Source: Pimelobacter sp. (GTDB taxonomy: Bacteria; Actinomycetota; Actinomycetes; Propionibacteriales; Nocardioidaceae). From it: a stretch of DNA of 44,357 nucleotides. Of the stretch, positions 8,595 through 16,801 are shown piece by piece. The first letter of the stretch is position 1. Every line of letters begins with the position of its first letter. The stretch is taken from the NCBI GenBank assembly GCA_002698575.1, contig NZZG01000181.1, positions 1 to 44,357 on the forward strand, written 5' to 3'. The notes below the pieces were generated by a model, which was not told the DNA's origin, did not search any database, and saw nothing but the letters and a program-made list of their open reading frames with translations. Position numbers and translations under genes: made by a program.

Positions 8595-9124
8595 AGGAGC
8601 ACTCGCTCCTGGGCGATGCCGGCGGCCATCGAGGCCAGCAGCAGCGCGAGGGCTCCGCTGTCGGCGTCGACGCAGTCGCGCACCAGCTGTTGCTGGAGGC
8701 GGTTCTCCAGGCGCCGCAGTCGCGGCAGGACGCGGTCCTGCCGCGGCTCGGCCCTGATCGTCAGGGCCGGTACCTCGACCAGGCCGCCCAGCTCGGCGGC
8801 ATGACGGGCATGCAGCCGCTCGAGGCCGCGCAGCTGCCCGGCCAGCGGCCGGTGGGCGCGCCGGTCGGCCCTGACCTGGGCGTGCGCGCGGGAGATCTCG
8901 GTCAGGACCAGCGCGACCAGCTCGGTGTCGGGATCTGCCGTCGGCGAGGCATCGGGCTCGTCCTGGCCGGCGCGGGGTCCCGGTGTGCGCCGACCACTCG
9001 GCGTACCGCTGGGTGGCTCGGAGGTGCTCGCCTCGGGCGAGCAGCCGGCGCCGGCGAGGGCGACCAGCCCGAGGCCCAGCGCTGCGCGTCTGCTGGTGCG
9101 TGTGGAGGGACGGGGTCGCGACAC
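8591..9124 (-). CDS. Tat-type lipoprotein, probable ferritin-like partner
   Basis: A 177-residue protein with a twin-arginine signal (TSRRAALGLGLVALAGAGC), with Cys28 as the probable lipidation site. A Ser/Pro/Thr-rich linker follows and then four helical segments. HARHAAEL and the pattern of Glu and His suggest a ferritin-like bundle akin to the DUF4439 protein encoded directly after it. Function is unknown; a surface-anchored partner of the DUF4439 protein is an inference. The frame is open 72 codons further upstream across the divergent promoter region, but GTG 9124 is chosen because TAGTCT lies 7 nt before it and the signal peptide starts there. Confidence 0.65.
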   Translation of the reverse strand: MSRPRPSTRTSRRAALGLGLVALAGAGCSPEASTSEPPSGTPSGRRTPGPRAGQDEPDASPTADPDTELVALVLTEISRAHAQVRADRRAHRPLAGQLRGLERLHARHAAELGGLVEVPALTIRAEPRQDRVLPRLRRLENRLQQQLVRDCVDADSGALALLLASMAAGIAQERVLL

Positions 9125-9131
9125 GCCGCAG

Positions 9132-9137
9132 AGACTA
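9132..9137 (-). promoter_or_regulatory. -10 box of lipoprotein gene, leaderless layout
   Basis: On the minus strand TAGTCT (9137-9132) is followed by 7 nt and the GTG at 9124. It fixes the start of the lipoprotein-DUF4439 operon. Confidence 0.5.
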
Positions 9138-9232
9138 CGGGGCAGCGCGCCCGGTCGAGGTCCCGAGGCGCAGGAGTCGGCCGCGTGGGGCAGGTCGCAG
9201 CGAGGATGGCGAGGAGCGCCCCGCGACACCGG

Positions 9233-9238
9233 TAGGGT
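9233..9238 (+). promoter_or_regulatory. -10 box before rimP
   Basis: TAGGGT would start transcription near 9245, giving a leader of about 32 nt that includes AGGAGG at 9265-9270. Unlike many neighbours, this gene therefore has a leadered mRNA. It would drive the rimP-nusA pair. Confidence 0.45.
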
Positions 9239-9276
9239 GGTCCTTCGCTCCACCACAACAGCACAGGAGGTCCCGG

Positions 9277-9882
9277 ATGTCCGCCGTAGACGGCTTGACA
9301 AGTCGCATCCAGCACGAGGTGAGTGCGCCACTGGCCGCACTGGGCCTGGATCTCGAGGCGGTCGAGCTGACTCCTGCCGGGAAGCGTCGCGTGCTGCGGA
9401 TCGCGGTGGACCAGGACGGCGGGGTCTCGATGGATGACGTCGCCGCGGCCACGCGCGAGGTCAACCAGGTGCTCGACGGCAGCGACGTCATGGGTGAGCA
9501 GGCCTACACGCTGGAGGTGACCTCGCGGGGGGTGGACCGTCCGCTGACCCTGCCCCGGCACTGGCGGCGCAACACCGACCGTCTGGTCAAGGTGACCCTC
9601 CGCGACGGCTCGTCGATGACCGGCCGGATCGGCGACAGCGGCGAGGAGACGGTCGTGGTGGAGGTCTCGGGCATCGAGAAGCTCCTCGCCTACGACGACA
9701 TCGACCGTGCCCTCGTGCAGGTCGAGTTCAACCGCAAGGCCGACACCTCCTCGGACCTCGACGAGGCCGAGGAGCACGGCGAGGAGACGGGCGACGACAT
9801 GGGCGACGACATGGGCGGGGACCTCGATGGTGGCACCGACCCCGTCGACGGTATCGACGGCGAAGAGACGGAGAAGCACTGA
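9277..9882 (+). CDS. rimP: Ribosome maturation factor RimP
   Basis: A 201-residue protein needed for maturation of the 30S subunit. The N-terminal domain starts [20 protein letters not shown] and includes [13 protein letters not shown] and [14 protein letters not shown], all RimP hallmarks. The C-terminal SH3-like domain spans about residues 95-155. A tail of about 45 residues rich in Asp, Glu and Gly (for example [17 protein letters not shown]) extends beyond the core and makes the protein longer than the usual 150-160. ATG 9277 follows AGGAGG by 6 nt. The stop overlaps the nusA ATG (TGATG). Confidence 0.95.
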   Translation: MSAVDGLTSRIQHEVSAPLAALGLDLEAVELTPAGKRRVLRIAVDQDGGVSMDDVAAATREVNQVLDGSDVMGEQAYTLEVTSRGVDRPLTLPRHWRRNTDRLVKVTLRDGSSMTGRIGDSGEETVVVEVSGIEKLLAYDDIDRALVQVEFNRKADTSSDLDEAEEHGEETGDDMGDDMGGDLDGGTDPVDGIDGEETEKH

Positions 9883-10862
9883 TGGACATCGATCTCAACA
9901 TCCTGCGCATGCTGGAGCGCGAGAAGGAGATCTCCTTCGACGTGCTCGTGGAGGCAATCGAGCAGGCCCTGCTCACGGCCTACCAGAAGTCGCCGGGAGC
10001 CCAGGACAACGCGCGCGTCGAGCTCAACCGCAAGAGCGGTCACGTCACCGTGATGGCCGCCGAGGTCGACGGCGAGGGAGAGGTCGTCGGTGAGTACGAC
10101 GACACGCCCGCCGGCTTCGGCCGGATCGCGGCGACCACGGCCAAGCAGATCATGATGCAGCGCCTGCGCGACGCCGAGGACGAGGCGAAGTTCGGGGAGT
10201 TCTCCGGCAAGGAGGGCGACCTCATCTCCGGGGTCATCCAGCAGGGCCGCAACCCCGACGACGTCCTGGTCGACCTCGGGCGCCTCGAGGCGATCCTGCC
10301 CGTCAGCGAGCGCGTTCCCGGCGAGAGCTACGCGCATGGCACGCGCATCAAGTGCCTGGTGCTCTCGGTGCGCAAGGGCATGCGCGGACCGCAGGTCACC
10401 CTGACCCGTTCTCACCCCAACCTGGTGCGCAAGCTCTTCTCCCTCGAGGTCCCCGAGATCGCCAACGGCCAGGTCGAGATCGCCGGGATCGCCCGCGAGG
10501 CCGGTCACCGCTCCAAGATCGCGGTGGCCCCGGCCGTCTCCGGGGTCAACGCGAAGGGCGCCTGCATCGGACCGATGGGTCAGCGCGTGCGCAACGTGAT
10601 GTCGGAGCTGAACGGCGAGAAGATCGACATCGTGGACTGGTCCACCGACCCCGCCAGGCTCGTTGCCAGCGCGCTGTCCCCGGCGCGGGTCTCGAGCGTC
10701 GAGATCATCGACCTGGCGGCCAAGTCGGCCCGGGTGGTCGTGCCGAGCTTCCAGCTGTCGTTGGCCATCGGCAAGGAGGGGCAGAACGCCCGCCTCGCCG
10801 CCCGCCTGACGGGCTGGCGCATCGACATCCACGGCGACGAGGAGCCCGCAGCGGGTCCGTGA
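9882..10862 (+). CDS. nusA: Transcription termination/antitermination factor NusA
   Basis: A 326-residue RNA polymerase-binding factor that acts in pausing, termination and rRNA antitermination. The order is an N-terminal RNAP-binding domain ([20 protein letters not shown]), an S1 domain around residues 110-180 ([20 protein letters not shown]), then two KH domains ([19 protein letters not shown] and [20 protein letters not shown]). It ends soon after KH2 without the acidic C-terminal repeats of proteobacterial NusA, as is normal in actinobacteria. The ATG overlaps the rimP stop by one base, so the two are coupled. A degenerate intergenic repeat follows it. Confidence 0.97.
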   Translation: MDIDLNILRMLEREKEISFDVLVEAIEQALLTAYQKSPGAQDNARVELNRKSGHVTVMAAEVDGEGEVVGEYDDTPAGFGRIAATTAKQIMMQRLRDAEDEAKFGEFSGKEGDLISGVIQQGRNPDDVLVDLGRLEAILPVSERVPGESYAHGTRIKCLVLSVRKGMRGPQVTLTRSHPNLVRKLFSLEVPEIANGQVEIAGIAREAGHRSKIAVAPAVSGVNAKGACIGPMGQRVRNVMSELNGEKIDIVDWSTDPARLVASALSPARVSSVEIIDLAAKSARVVVPSFQLSLAIGKEGQNARLAARLTGWRIDIHGDEEPAAGP

Positions 10863-10872
10863 GGCACGAACG

Positions 10873-10945
10873 GGCCTTCATCGCGAGCGAAGGTAGGGCG
10901 AGCGCTCCGATCGAGGCACGAGGTCGCAAGGCGCGCATCGAAACC
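10873..10945 (-). repeat. Degenerate intergenic REP-like element, copy 1
   Basis: Read on the minus strand, this stretch (start GTTTCGATGCGCGCC, with CCTCGTGCCTC further on) resembles the element at 29886-29945. It fills most of the 169-bp nusA-ylxR gap. Elements beginning with a TCTCGA or TTTCGA core and rich in CGCTCG are common between actinobacterial genes. Confidence 0.4.
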
Positions 10946-11017
10946 CGGTGAGCCACGAAGCAGCGGTGCGCGGGGCCGACCGGAGGAGCCCGGTTCGGTG
11001 ATCCGCCCCGGGTTGGC

Positions 11018-11023
11018 TAGACT
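11018..11023 (+). promoter_or_regulatory. -10 box of ylxR, near-leaderless
   Basis: TAGACT is followed by 8 nt and the GTG at 11032. It suggests that ylxR has its own promoter separate from rimP-nusA. Confidence 0.5.
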
Positions 11024-11031
11024 GGCCGACG

Positions 11032-11346
11032 GTGGTTCACCAGAAGACGTCTCCTCAGCGAGCGGACCCGGTCCGTACGTGTGTGGGGTGTCGGAAGCGG
11101 GCCGCCAAACGCGAGTTGTTGCGGGTGACCGCCGGCTCGGACACGAGCGGTCGAGCGGCCGTCGTACCCGATCCGACAGCCACCGCACCCGGTCGCGGGG
11201 CGCACCTGCACCCCTCGGTCGCGTGCTACGACCTCGCCGTACGACGGAAGGCCTTCGGTCGGGCGCTACGCGTCTCGACGGGGATCTCCGCCGCACCGGT
11301 GGGGGACTACCTCGCCAGTCTCACCAGCACGGCCTCAGAAGCGTGA
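11032..11346 (+). CDS. ylxR: YlxR (DUF448) RNA-binding protein
   Basis: A 104-residue basic protein of the YlxR/RnpM family, found almost always between nusA and infB. The family signature VRTCVGCRKRAAKRELLRV is complete, followed by GRGAHLHPSVACYDLAVRRKAFGRALR. Members have been linked to RNA binding and to modulation of RNase P. The two Cys in CVGC are conserved in the family. The GTG at 11032 is placed by the TAGACT box. The next gene, infB, follows after a 143-bp leader holding three mini-ORFs and a stem-loop. Confidence 0.92.
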   Translation: MVHQKTSPQRADPVRTCVGCRKRAAKRELLRVTAGSDTSGRAAVVPDPTATAPGRGAHLHPSVACYDLAVRRKAFGRALRVSTGISAAPVGDYLASLTSTASEA

Positions 11347-11396
11347 CCAGCACCATCCACCATCCATCACCCACCAGGGAACTGGAGCAGTAGCTC

Positions 11397-11411
11397 ATGA
11401 GCACTCGATGA
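11397..11411 (+). CDS. Mini-ORF 1 of infB leader (MSTR)
   Basis: ATG AGC ACT CGA TGA, four codons and a stop. GGAG at 11384-11387 lies 9 nt before the ATG, a normal Shine-Dalgarno distance. Its stop overlaps the start of mini-ORF 2 as ATGA. Whether it is translated is unproven. Confidence 0.5.
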   Translation: MSTR

Positions 11412-11425
11412 GTATTTCCCGATGA
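11408..11425 (+). CDS. Mini-ORF 2 of infB leader (MSISR)
   Basis: ATG AGT ATT TCC CGA TGA. It overlaps mini-ORF 1 and mini-ORF 3 by ATGA at both ends, so a terminating ribosome could re-initiate at each step. It begins Met-Ser and ends Arg-stop like mini-ORF 1. Confidence 0.5.
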   Translation: MSISR

Positions 11426-11442
11426 GTTTGCACCACCACTGA
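11422..11442 (+). CDS. Mini-ORF 3 of infB leader (MSLHHH)
   Basis: ATG AGT TTG CAC CAC CAC TGA, ending in three His codons. The stop at 11440-11442 directly abuts the stem-loop at 11443-11477, so a ribosome stopping there would cover and open the 5' half of that stem. Confidence 0.5.
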   Translation: MSLHHH

Positions 11443-11477
11443 GGCTCGATCACGCCCACACGGACGCGGGTCGAGCC
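11443..11477 (+). promoter_or_regulatory. Stem-loop between mini-ORFs and infB
   Basis: GGCTCGA (11443-11449) pairs perfectly with TCGAGCC (11471-11477) across a 21-nt loop. It starts one base after the stop of mini-ORF 3 and ends three bases before the infB Shine-Dalgarno sequence AGGAG. The position suggests control of infB translation coupled to the mini-ORFs. Confidence 0.5.
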
Positions 11478-11489
11478 AGAAGGAGAATT

Positions 11490-14315
11490 GTGGCCAAGAC
11501 CCGAGTCCACGAACTCGCCAAGGAGTTCGGAGTCGAGAGCAAGTTCGTTCTCGAGAAGTTCAAGGAGATGGGGGAGTTCGTCAAGTCGGCGAGCTCCACC
11601 GTCGAGCTCCCTGCGGAGATGCGTTTCCGCAAGGAGGTCGGAGAGTCGTTGAAGAACGCGGCTCCCGCTGCGCCGGCGGCGGAGGCCCCGGCCCCGAAGC
11701 CGGCTGCCAAGAAGACCGCCGCCAAGCCGGGTCCCAAGCCCGGCCCGAAGCCGGCTGCCCCGGAGCCGGAGGCCCCCGCGGCTCCCGAGCCCGTGGCCGA
11801 GAAGGCGCCGGCGGAGCCGACGCCCGCTGCCGCGCCGGCCCCCGAGCAGGCTCCGGCGGCCGCTGCGGCTCCCGCCCCGGCCGAGCCGGAGGCCCCGCCG
11901 GCCGAGGAGCCGCCGGCAGCGTCGTCGCCGGCCGCCTCGGCGAAGCCGAAGGCACCGTCGCCAGCACCTCGGCCCGTGGGTCGCCCCGGCGCTCCGCGTC
12001 CCGGCAACAACCCGTTCTCGTCCAACCAGGGCATGGGTCGACGGCCCTCCGCCCCGCCCCCGGCGGCCGGCGGCAGCACCGAGGGCGACAACCGCCCGCC
12101 GCGTCCGCCCGCTGGTCGCGACGGCGGCGCGCCCGGCCGACCGGGCATGCCCCGGCCCAACCCGGCGATGATGCCCAAGTCCCCGGCCGCCTTCGGCGGG
12201 GGACCCGGTGGCCGCGGCCCCGGTGGTCCCGGTGGCCGTGGTGGCCCCGGCGGCGCACCCGGTCGTGGTGGCCCCGGCGGCGCACCCGGTCGTGGTGGCC
12301 CCGGCGGCCGTCCCGGCGGGGGTGCTCCCGGTCGTCCCGGTGGGTTCCCCAGCGGAGGCCGCCCCAACCGTCCCGGTCAGCGCGGTCAGACCCAGGGAGC
12401 CTTCGGGCGTCCCGGCGGTCCCTCGCGTCGTGGCCGCAAGTCGAAGCGGGCGCGTCGCCAGGAGTTCGAGGCCATGGAGGCCCCGACGATCGGCGGGATG
12501 CGCGTCCGCAAGGGCGACGGCGAGACGGTCCGCCTGGCGCGTGGCGCCTCGCTGACCGACTTCGCCGACAAGATCGGCGTCGAGCCGGCCTCGCTCGTGC
12601 AGATGCTCTTCCACCTCGGCGAGATGGTCACCGCCACCGAGTCCGTCAACGACGCGACGCTGGAGCTGCTCGGTGAGGAGCTCAACTACAAGGTCGAGGT
12701 CGTCTCCCCCGAGGACGAGGACCGCGAGCTCCTCGAGGGCTTCGACATCGAGTTCGGTGCCGACGAGGGCGACGAGTCCGACCTGGTGGTGCGACCCCCG
12801 GTCGTCACCGTCATGGGTCACGTCGACCACGGAAAGACCAAGCTCCTCGACGCGTTGCGCAACGCCAACGTCGTCGACAAGGAGGCCGGTGGCATCACCC
12901 AGCACATCGGTGCCTACCAGGTCGCCACCGACGTCGACGGGGACGAGCGCCGGATCACCTTCATCGACACCCCCGGTCACGAGGCCTTCACGGCCATGCG
13001 TGCCCGTGGTGCCCAGGCGACCGACATCGCGGTGCTGGTCGTCGCGGCCGACGACGGCGTGATGCCGCAGACGGTGGAGGCGCTCAACCACGCCAAGGCC
13101 GCCGGCGTCCCGATCGTCGTGGCCATCAACAAGATGGACAAGCCCGAGGCCGACCCGACGAAGGTCAAGGGTCAGCTCACGGAGTACGGCCTGGTGCCCG
13201 AGGAGTACGGCGGCGACGCGATGTTCGTCGAGGTCTCGGCCAAGGCCGGGCTCAACCTCGACAAGCTGCTCGAGGCGCTCGTCCTGACCGCCGATGCCTC
13301 GCTCGACCTGCGCGCCAACCCGACGCAGGACGCTCAGGGCCTCGTGGTCGAGGCGCACCTCGACCGTGGACGCGGTCCGGTCGCCACGATCCTGGTCCAG
13401 CGCGGCACGCTGCGTGTCGGGGACTCGATCGTCGCCGGTCCGGCCTACGGCCGCGTGCGAGCGATGCTCGACGAGCACGGCGACGAGATCCTCGAGGCCG
13501 ACCCCGGTCGGCCCGCGATGGTCCTCGGTCTGAGCGCCGTCCCCGGCGCGGGTCAGAACTTCCTGGTCGTCGACGACGACCGGATGGCCCGCCAGATCGC
13601 CGAGAAGCGCGAAGCACGCGAGCGGGCGGCCATGCAGGCCAAGCGTCGGGTGCGTCGTACGCTCGAGGACTTCATGGCCTCCATGGAGAAGGGGGAGAGC
13701 CAGGAGCTCAACCTCATCCTCAAGGGCGACGTGTCCGGTTCGGTCGAGGCCCTCGAGGACGCCCTGTCGCAGATCAGCGTGGGAGACGACGTGGGCATCC
13801 GCGTCATCGACCGCGGTGTCGGCGCGATCACCGAGACCAACGTCGACCTGGCCGCCGCCTCCGACGCGATCATCATCGGCTTCAACGTCCGTCCCCAGGG
13901 CCGGGCGACCGAGATGGCCGACAAGGAAGGCGTGGAGATCCGGTACTACACCGTCATCTACCAGGCCATCGACGAGATCGAGGCAGCGCTCAAGGGAATG
14001 CTCAAGCCGGAGTTCGAGGAGTCGACCCTGGGCCAGGCGGAGATCCGTGCGATCTTCCGCAGCTCCAAGGTCGGCAACATCGCCGGGTGCATGGTCACCA
14101 GTGGCTCGATCCGGCGCAACGCCAAGGTCCGCGTGCTGCGCGACAGTGCGGTCGTGGCGGACAACCTCGACCTGCTCTCGCTCAAGCGGGAGAAGGACGA
14201 CGCCTCCGAGGTCCGCGAGGGCTTCGAGTGCGGTCTGGTGCTGCGCAACTTCGGTGACATCAAGGAGGGCGACGTGATCGAGGCCTTCGAGATGCGCGAG
14301 ATCCCCCGGGGCTGA
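11490..14315 (+). CDS. infB: Translation initiation factor IF-2
   Basis: A 941-residue GTPase that brings fMet-tRNA to the 30S subunit and promotes subunit joining. It starts [20 protein letters not shown] (IF2-N domain). A disordered region rich in Ala, Pro, Gly and Arg follows (residues about 55-325), including a tandem repeat RGGPGGAPG. The second IF2-N domain precedes the G domain: G1 GHVDHGKT (near residue 442), G3 DTPGH, G4 NKMD (near 547), G5 SAK. Domains II-IV complete the protein. The GTG start at 11490 follows AGGAG by 4 nt. The long N-terminus is usual for actinobacteria. The leader carries the mini-ORF relay described separately. Confidence 0.98.
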   Translation: MAKTRVHELAKEFGVESKFVLEKFKEMGEFVKSASSTVELPAEMRFRKEVGESLKNAAPAAPAAEAPAPKPAAKKTAAKPGPKPGPKPAAPEPEAPAAPEPVAEKAPAEPTPAAAPAPEQAPAAAAAPAPAEPEAPPAEEPPAASSPAASAKPKAPSPAPRPVGRPGAPRPGNNPFSSNQGMGRRPSAPPPAAGGSTEGDNRPPRPPAGRDGGAPGRPGMPRPNPAMMPKSPAAFGGGPGGRGPGGPGGRGGPGGAPGRGGPGGAPGRGGPGGRPGGGAPGRPGGFPSGGRPNRPGQRGQTQGAFGRPGGPSRRGRKSKRARRQEFEAMEAPTIGGMRVRKGDGETVRLARGASLTDFADKIGVEPASLVQMLFHLGEMVTATESVNDATLELLGEELNYKVEVVSPEDEDRELLEGFDIEFGADEGDESDLVVRPPVVTVMGHVDHGKTKLLDALRNANVVDKEAGGITQHIGAYQVATDVDGDERRITFIDTPGHEAFTAMRARGAQATDIAVLVVAADDGVMPQTVEALNHAKAAGVPIVVAINKMDKPEADPTKVKGQLTEYGLVPEEYGGDAMFVEVSAKAGLNLDKLLEALVLTADASLDLRANPTQDAQGLVVEAHLDRGRGPVATILVQRGTLRVGDSIVAGPAYGRVRAMLDEHGDEILEADPGRPAMVLGLSAVPGAGQNFLVVDDDRMARQIAEKREARERAAMQAKRRVRRTLEDFMASMEKGESQELNLILKGDVSGSVEALEDALSQISVGDDVGIRVIDRGVGAITETNVDLAAASDAIIIGFNVRPQGRATEMADKEGVEIRYYTVIYQAIDEIEAALKGMLKPEFEESTLGQAEIRAIFRSSKVGNIAGCMVTSGSIRRNAKVRVLRDSAVVADNLDLLSLKREKDDASEVREGFECGLVLRNFGDIKEGDVIEAFEMREIPRG
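12240..12293 (+). repeat. 27-bp tandem repeat inside infB
   Basis: Two identical 27-bp units (12240-12266 and 12267-12293) are followed by a third that diverges after about 16 bp. They encode the Gly/Pro/Arg-rich repeat of the IF-2 linker. Copy number may vary between strains. Confidence 0.8.
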
Positions 14316-14332
14316 GGCCCTTCGTCGTGAGT

Positions 14333-14364
14333 GGGAGTTTCACCGCTGAAGTGGTGAAACTCCC
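14333..14364. repeat. Hairpin repeat 1 between infB and rbfA
   Basis: GGGAGTTTC, then ACCGC, loop TGAA, GTGGT and GAAACTCCC give a 14-bp stem with one G-T pair and a tetraloop. A second copy lies 62 nt downstream. A small stem TTACG-GCA-CGTAA lies between the two copies. Confidence 0.8.
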
Positions 14365-14394
14365 GCTTACGGCACGTAACTTCGTGACAGAAGC

Positions 14395-14426
14395 GGGAGT
14401 TTCGCCGCTGAAGCGGTGAAACTCCC
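14395..14426. repeat. Hairpin repeat 2 between infB and rbfA
   Basis: GGGAGTTTC, then GCCGC, loop TGAA, GCGGT and GAAACTCCC give the same 14-bp stem as copy 1 with one G-T pair. The differences from copy 1 (A to G on the left, T to C on the right) keep all stem positions paired. It ends 31 nt before the rbfA ATG. Confidence 0.8.
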
Positions 14427-14457
14427 GTGCGGCACCACCCACCAGAAAGCACGCCCC

Positions 14458-14943
14458 ATGGCAAACCCCCGTGTCCGCAAGCTCGCCGACCGCATCCAGG
14501 TGATCGTGGCCGAGATGCTGGAGCGGCGTATCAAGGACCCGCGCCTCGGGTTCGTCACCATCACCGACGTCCGGCTCACCGGTGACGGGCAGCAGGCGAG
14601 CATCTTCTACACCGTGCTCGGTGGCGAGGACGAGATGAAGGGCACCGCGGTCGCGCTCGAGTCGGCCAAGGGCATCCTCCGTTCCGAGGTCGCCAAGCAG
14701 CTCGGAACCCGCACGGCGCCGACGTTGACCTTCATCCACGACGCGCTGCCTGAGGAGGCACGGGCTCTCGACGAGGTGCTCGCCCGGGCCAAGGCCCACG
14801 ACGACGCCGTCGCGGCCCAGCGCGGCACGACGTACGCCGGCGAGGCCGATCCGTACAAGAAGCCGCGCGAGATCATCGACGACGAGCCCGACGACGTGCT
14901 CGACGGCGAGTCCGACGTCGACCAGGACGACTCGACGGCGTGA
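14458..14943 (+). CDS. rbfA: 30S ribosome-binding factor A
   Basis: A 161-residue late assembly factor of the 30S subunit. The KH-like fold is seen in [40 protein letters not shown], and [20 protein letters not shown]. An acidic tail of about 40 residues ([20 protein letters not shown]) follows and is not part of the core family. ATG 14458 is chosen because [12 protein letters not shown] is the family start; the frame extends 14 codons upstream into hairpin repeat 2. No strong Shine-Dalgarno sequence is present. The stop overlaps the truB GTG. Confidence 0.95.
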   Translation: MANPRVRKLADRIQVIVAEMLERRIKDPRLGFVTITDVRLTGDGQQASIFYTVLGGEDEMKGTAVALESAKGILRSEVAKQLGTRTAPTLTFIHDALPEEARALDEVLARAKAHDDAVAAQRGTTYAGEADPYKKPREIIDDEPDDVLDGESDVDQDDSTA

Positions 14944-15812
14944 GCAGCACCGTCACCCCCGGCCTCGTGGTGGTCGACAAGGCGGGCGGGATGACGTCGC
15001 ACGACGTCGTCTCCCGGGTGCGTCGCCTCGCGGGGACCCGCAAGGTGGGCCACGCCGGGACGCTGGACCCGATGGCCACCGGGGTCCTGGTGCTCGGGGT
15101 CGACCGCGCCACGCGCCTGCTCGGGCACCTGATGCTGACCGAGAAGGCCTACGAGGCCACGATCCGCCTCGGTCAGGTCACGACGACCGATGACGCCGAG
15201 GGGGAGGTCGTGGCCGAGACCGCCGCCGACGAGGTGGCCGCGCTCACCGAGGAGCGGGTGCGCACGGTCCTGGAGGCGTTCGTGGGGGACATCGATCAGG
15301 TCCCGACAGCGGTCTCGGCGATCAAGGTCGACGGCAAGCGCGCCTACGCCCGGGTCCGCGACGGCGAGCAGGTCGAGCTCAAGGCACGTCCGGTGACCAT
15401 CCACGACCTCACCGTCCACGAGGTCGCCCTGCCCGAGGTGCACGTCTCGGTGCGGTGCTCGAGCGGCACGTACATCCGCGCGATCGCCCGCGACGCCGGG
15501 CAGGCGCTCGGGGTGGGTGGACACCTCACGGCGCTGCGTCGTACGGCGGTCGGCGCCTTCGACCTGGCCGTCGCGCGAAGCCTGGACGTGCTCGCCGAGG
15601 ACTTCGCCGTGCTGCCCATCGCCGAGGCGGCTCGCGCGAGCTTCGCGTGCCTCGACCTCGACGAGGCGGACGCCGCGGACGTCCGACTGGGCCGCAAGCT
15701 GGACGTGGAGATGTCCGGTCTCACCGCCCTGTTCGACCCCTCCGGGGAGTTCCTCGCCCTCTACGAGCCGCAGGGCGATCGCGCCCGCGCAGTCGCGGTC
15801 TTCGTCGGATGA
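14940..15812 (+). CDS. truB: tRNA pseudouridine(55) synthase TruB
   Basis: A 290-residue enzyme that makes pseudouridine 55 in the T-loop of tRNAs. The start [20 protein letters not shown] and the catalytic motif [12 protein letters not shown] (Asp43) are diagnostic. [18 protein letters not shown] and [14 protein letters not shown] are the other family blocks. A C-terminal domain of the actinobacterial kind is present. GTG 14940 overlaps the rbfA stop (GTGA), so rbfA and truB are coupled. In mycobacteria a DHH phosphoesterase gene lies between rbfA and truB; it is absent here. Confidence 0.96.
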   Translation: MSSTVTPGLVVVDKAGGMTSHDVVSRVRRLAGTRKVGHAGTLDPMATGVLVLGVDRATRLLGHLMLTEKAYEATIRLGQVTTTDDAEGEVVAETAADEVAALTEERVRTVLEAFVGDIDQVPTAVSAIKVDGKRAYARVRDGEQVELKARPVTIHDLTVHEVALPEVHVSVRCSSGTYIRAIARDAGQALGVGGHLTALRRTAVGAFDLAVARSLDVLAEDFAVLPIAEAARASFACLDLDEADAADVRLGRKLDVEMSGLTALFDPSGEFLALYEPQGDRARAVAVFVG

Positions 15813-15844
15813 GCGCCGCTGCTGGACCCCGCGCCGCCGCGGTC

Positions 15845-15850
15845 TAGGCT
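15845..15850 (+). promoter_or_regulatory. -10 box of ribF, leaderless layout
   Basis: TAGGCT is followed by exactly 6 nt and the GTG at 15857, with no Shine-Dalgarno sequence between. Confidence 0.6.
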
Positions 15851-15856
15851 CTGCGC

Positions 15857-16801
15857 GTGACGATCTGGCGCAGCTTCGACGACGTGCCGCCACGCCTGCA
15901 GGCAAGCGCGGTGACGATCGGCAACTTCGACGGCGTCCACCGCGGTCACCGGGCTGTGATCGCCCGTGCGCGCGCCGCTGCCGACCGGCTCGCCGTACCT
16001 CTGGTCGCCGTCACCTTCGACCCGCACCCGATGGCCGTGCTGCGTCCGGAGCACGCCCCGTCGATGCTCACCGGTGTCGAGGAACGGGCCGGGCTGCTGG
16101 CTGCGGTCGGCGTCGACCACGTCCTGGCGCTCCCGTTCAGCCTCGCCATGGCGCAGTGGTCGCCCCAGGAGTTCGTCGACCGGGTGCTGGTCGAGGCGCT
16201 GCACGCGCGGGCGGTCGTCGTCGGCGCCAACTTCCGTTTCGGCAGCAAGGCCGCGGGCGACGTGGCCTTCCTCCGGGAGGCCGGCCCCGCCTCCGGTTTC
16301 GAGGCCGACGGCGTCGAGCTGGACGGCGGGCCCCAGGTCTGGTCCTCCACCTACATCCGTACCTGCCTGGCCGCCGGTGACGTTGCCGGCGCCGCGGAGG
16401 CGCTGGGACGTCCGGTCACGGTGCAGGGGGTGGTCGTCCGCGGCGACCAGCGTGGTCGTGAGCTGGGCTATCCGACGGCCAACGTGCCGACCGACTCCCT
16501 CACGGCCGCCCCGGCCGACGGGGTGTACGCCGGCCGGCTGCGGCGTCTCGACACCGGCGAGACGTTCCCGGCGGCGATCAGCGTCGGCACCAACCCCACC
16601 TTCGAGGGCGTGCAGGGCAGGCGGGTCGAGTCCTACGTCCTGGACCGCACCGATCTCGACCTGTACGGCGTCGAGGTCGAGGTCGAGTTCGTCGAGCGGC
16701 TGCGCGGCATGGTCGCCTTCGCCGGGGCCGACGCCCTCGATGCGCTGAAGGCCCAGATGGCCGACGACGTCGAGCGCACCCGCGGACTCGTCGGTGGCTA
16801 G
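15857..16801 (+). CDS. ribF: Bifunctional riboflavin kinase/FAD synthetase
   Basis: A 314-residue enzyme that phosphorylates riboflavin to FMN and adenylates FMN to FAD. The N-terminal FMN adenylyltransferase domain shows VTIGNFDGVHRGHRAVI with the GXXXHXXH-like nucleotide site, FDPHPMAVLRP, and STYIRTCLAAGD. The C-terminal flavokinase domain shows GRELGYPTANV and GVYAG, then SVGTNPTF. GTG 15857 is placed by the TAGGCT box. The last codons overlap the start of the next membrane-protein gene, so the pair is probably one operon. Confidence 0.96.
   Translation: MTIWRSFDDVPPRLQASAVTIGNFDGVHRGHRAVIARARAAADRLAVPLVAVTFDPHPMAVLRPEHAPSMLTGVEERAGLLAAVGVDHVLALPFSLAMAQWSPQEFVDRVLVEALHARAVVVGANFRFGSKAAGDVAFLREAGPASGFEADGVELDGGPQVWSSTYIRTCLAAGDVAGAAEALGRPVTVQGVVVRGDQRGRELGYPTANVPTDSLTAAPADGVYAGRLRRLDTGETFPAAISVGTNPTFEGVQGRRVESYVLDRTDLDLYGVEVEVEFVERLRGMVAFAGADALDALKAQMADDVERTRGLVGG

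Noticed and set aside
10863..11031. A small gene between nusA and ylxR
   Set aside because: The open frame there continues a shadow of nusA, and the bases match the REP-like repeat.
14316..14457. Twin repeat as the start of a CRISPR array
   Set aside because: Only two units, each a self-complementary hairpin, with no further copies and no cas genes.
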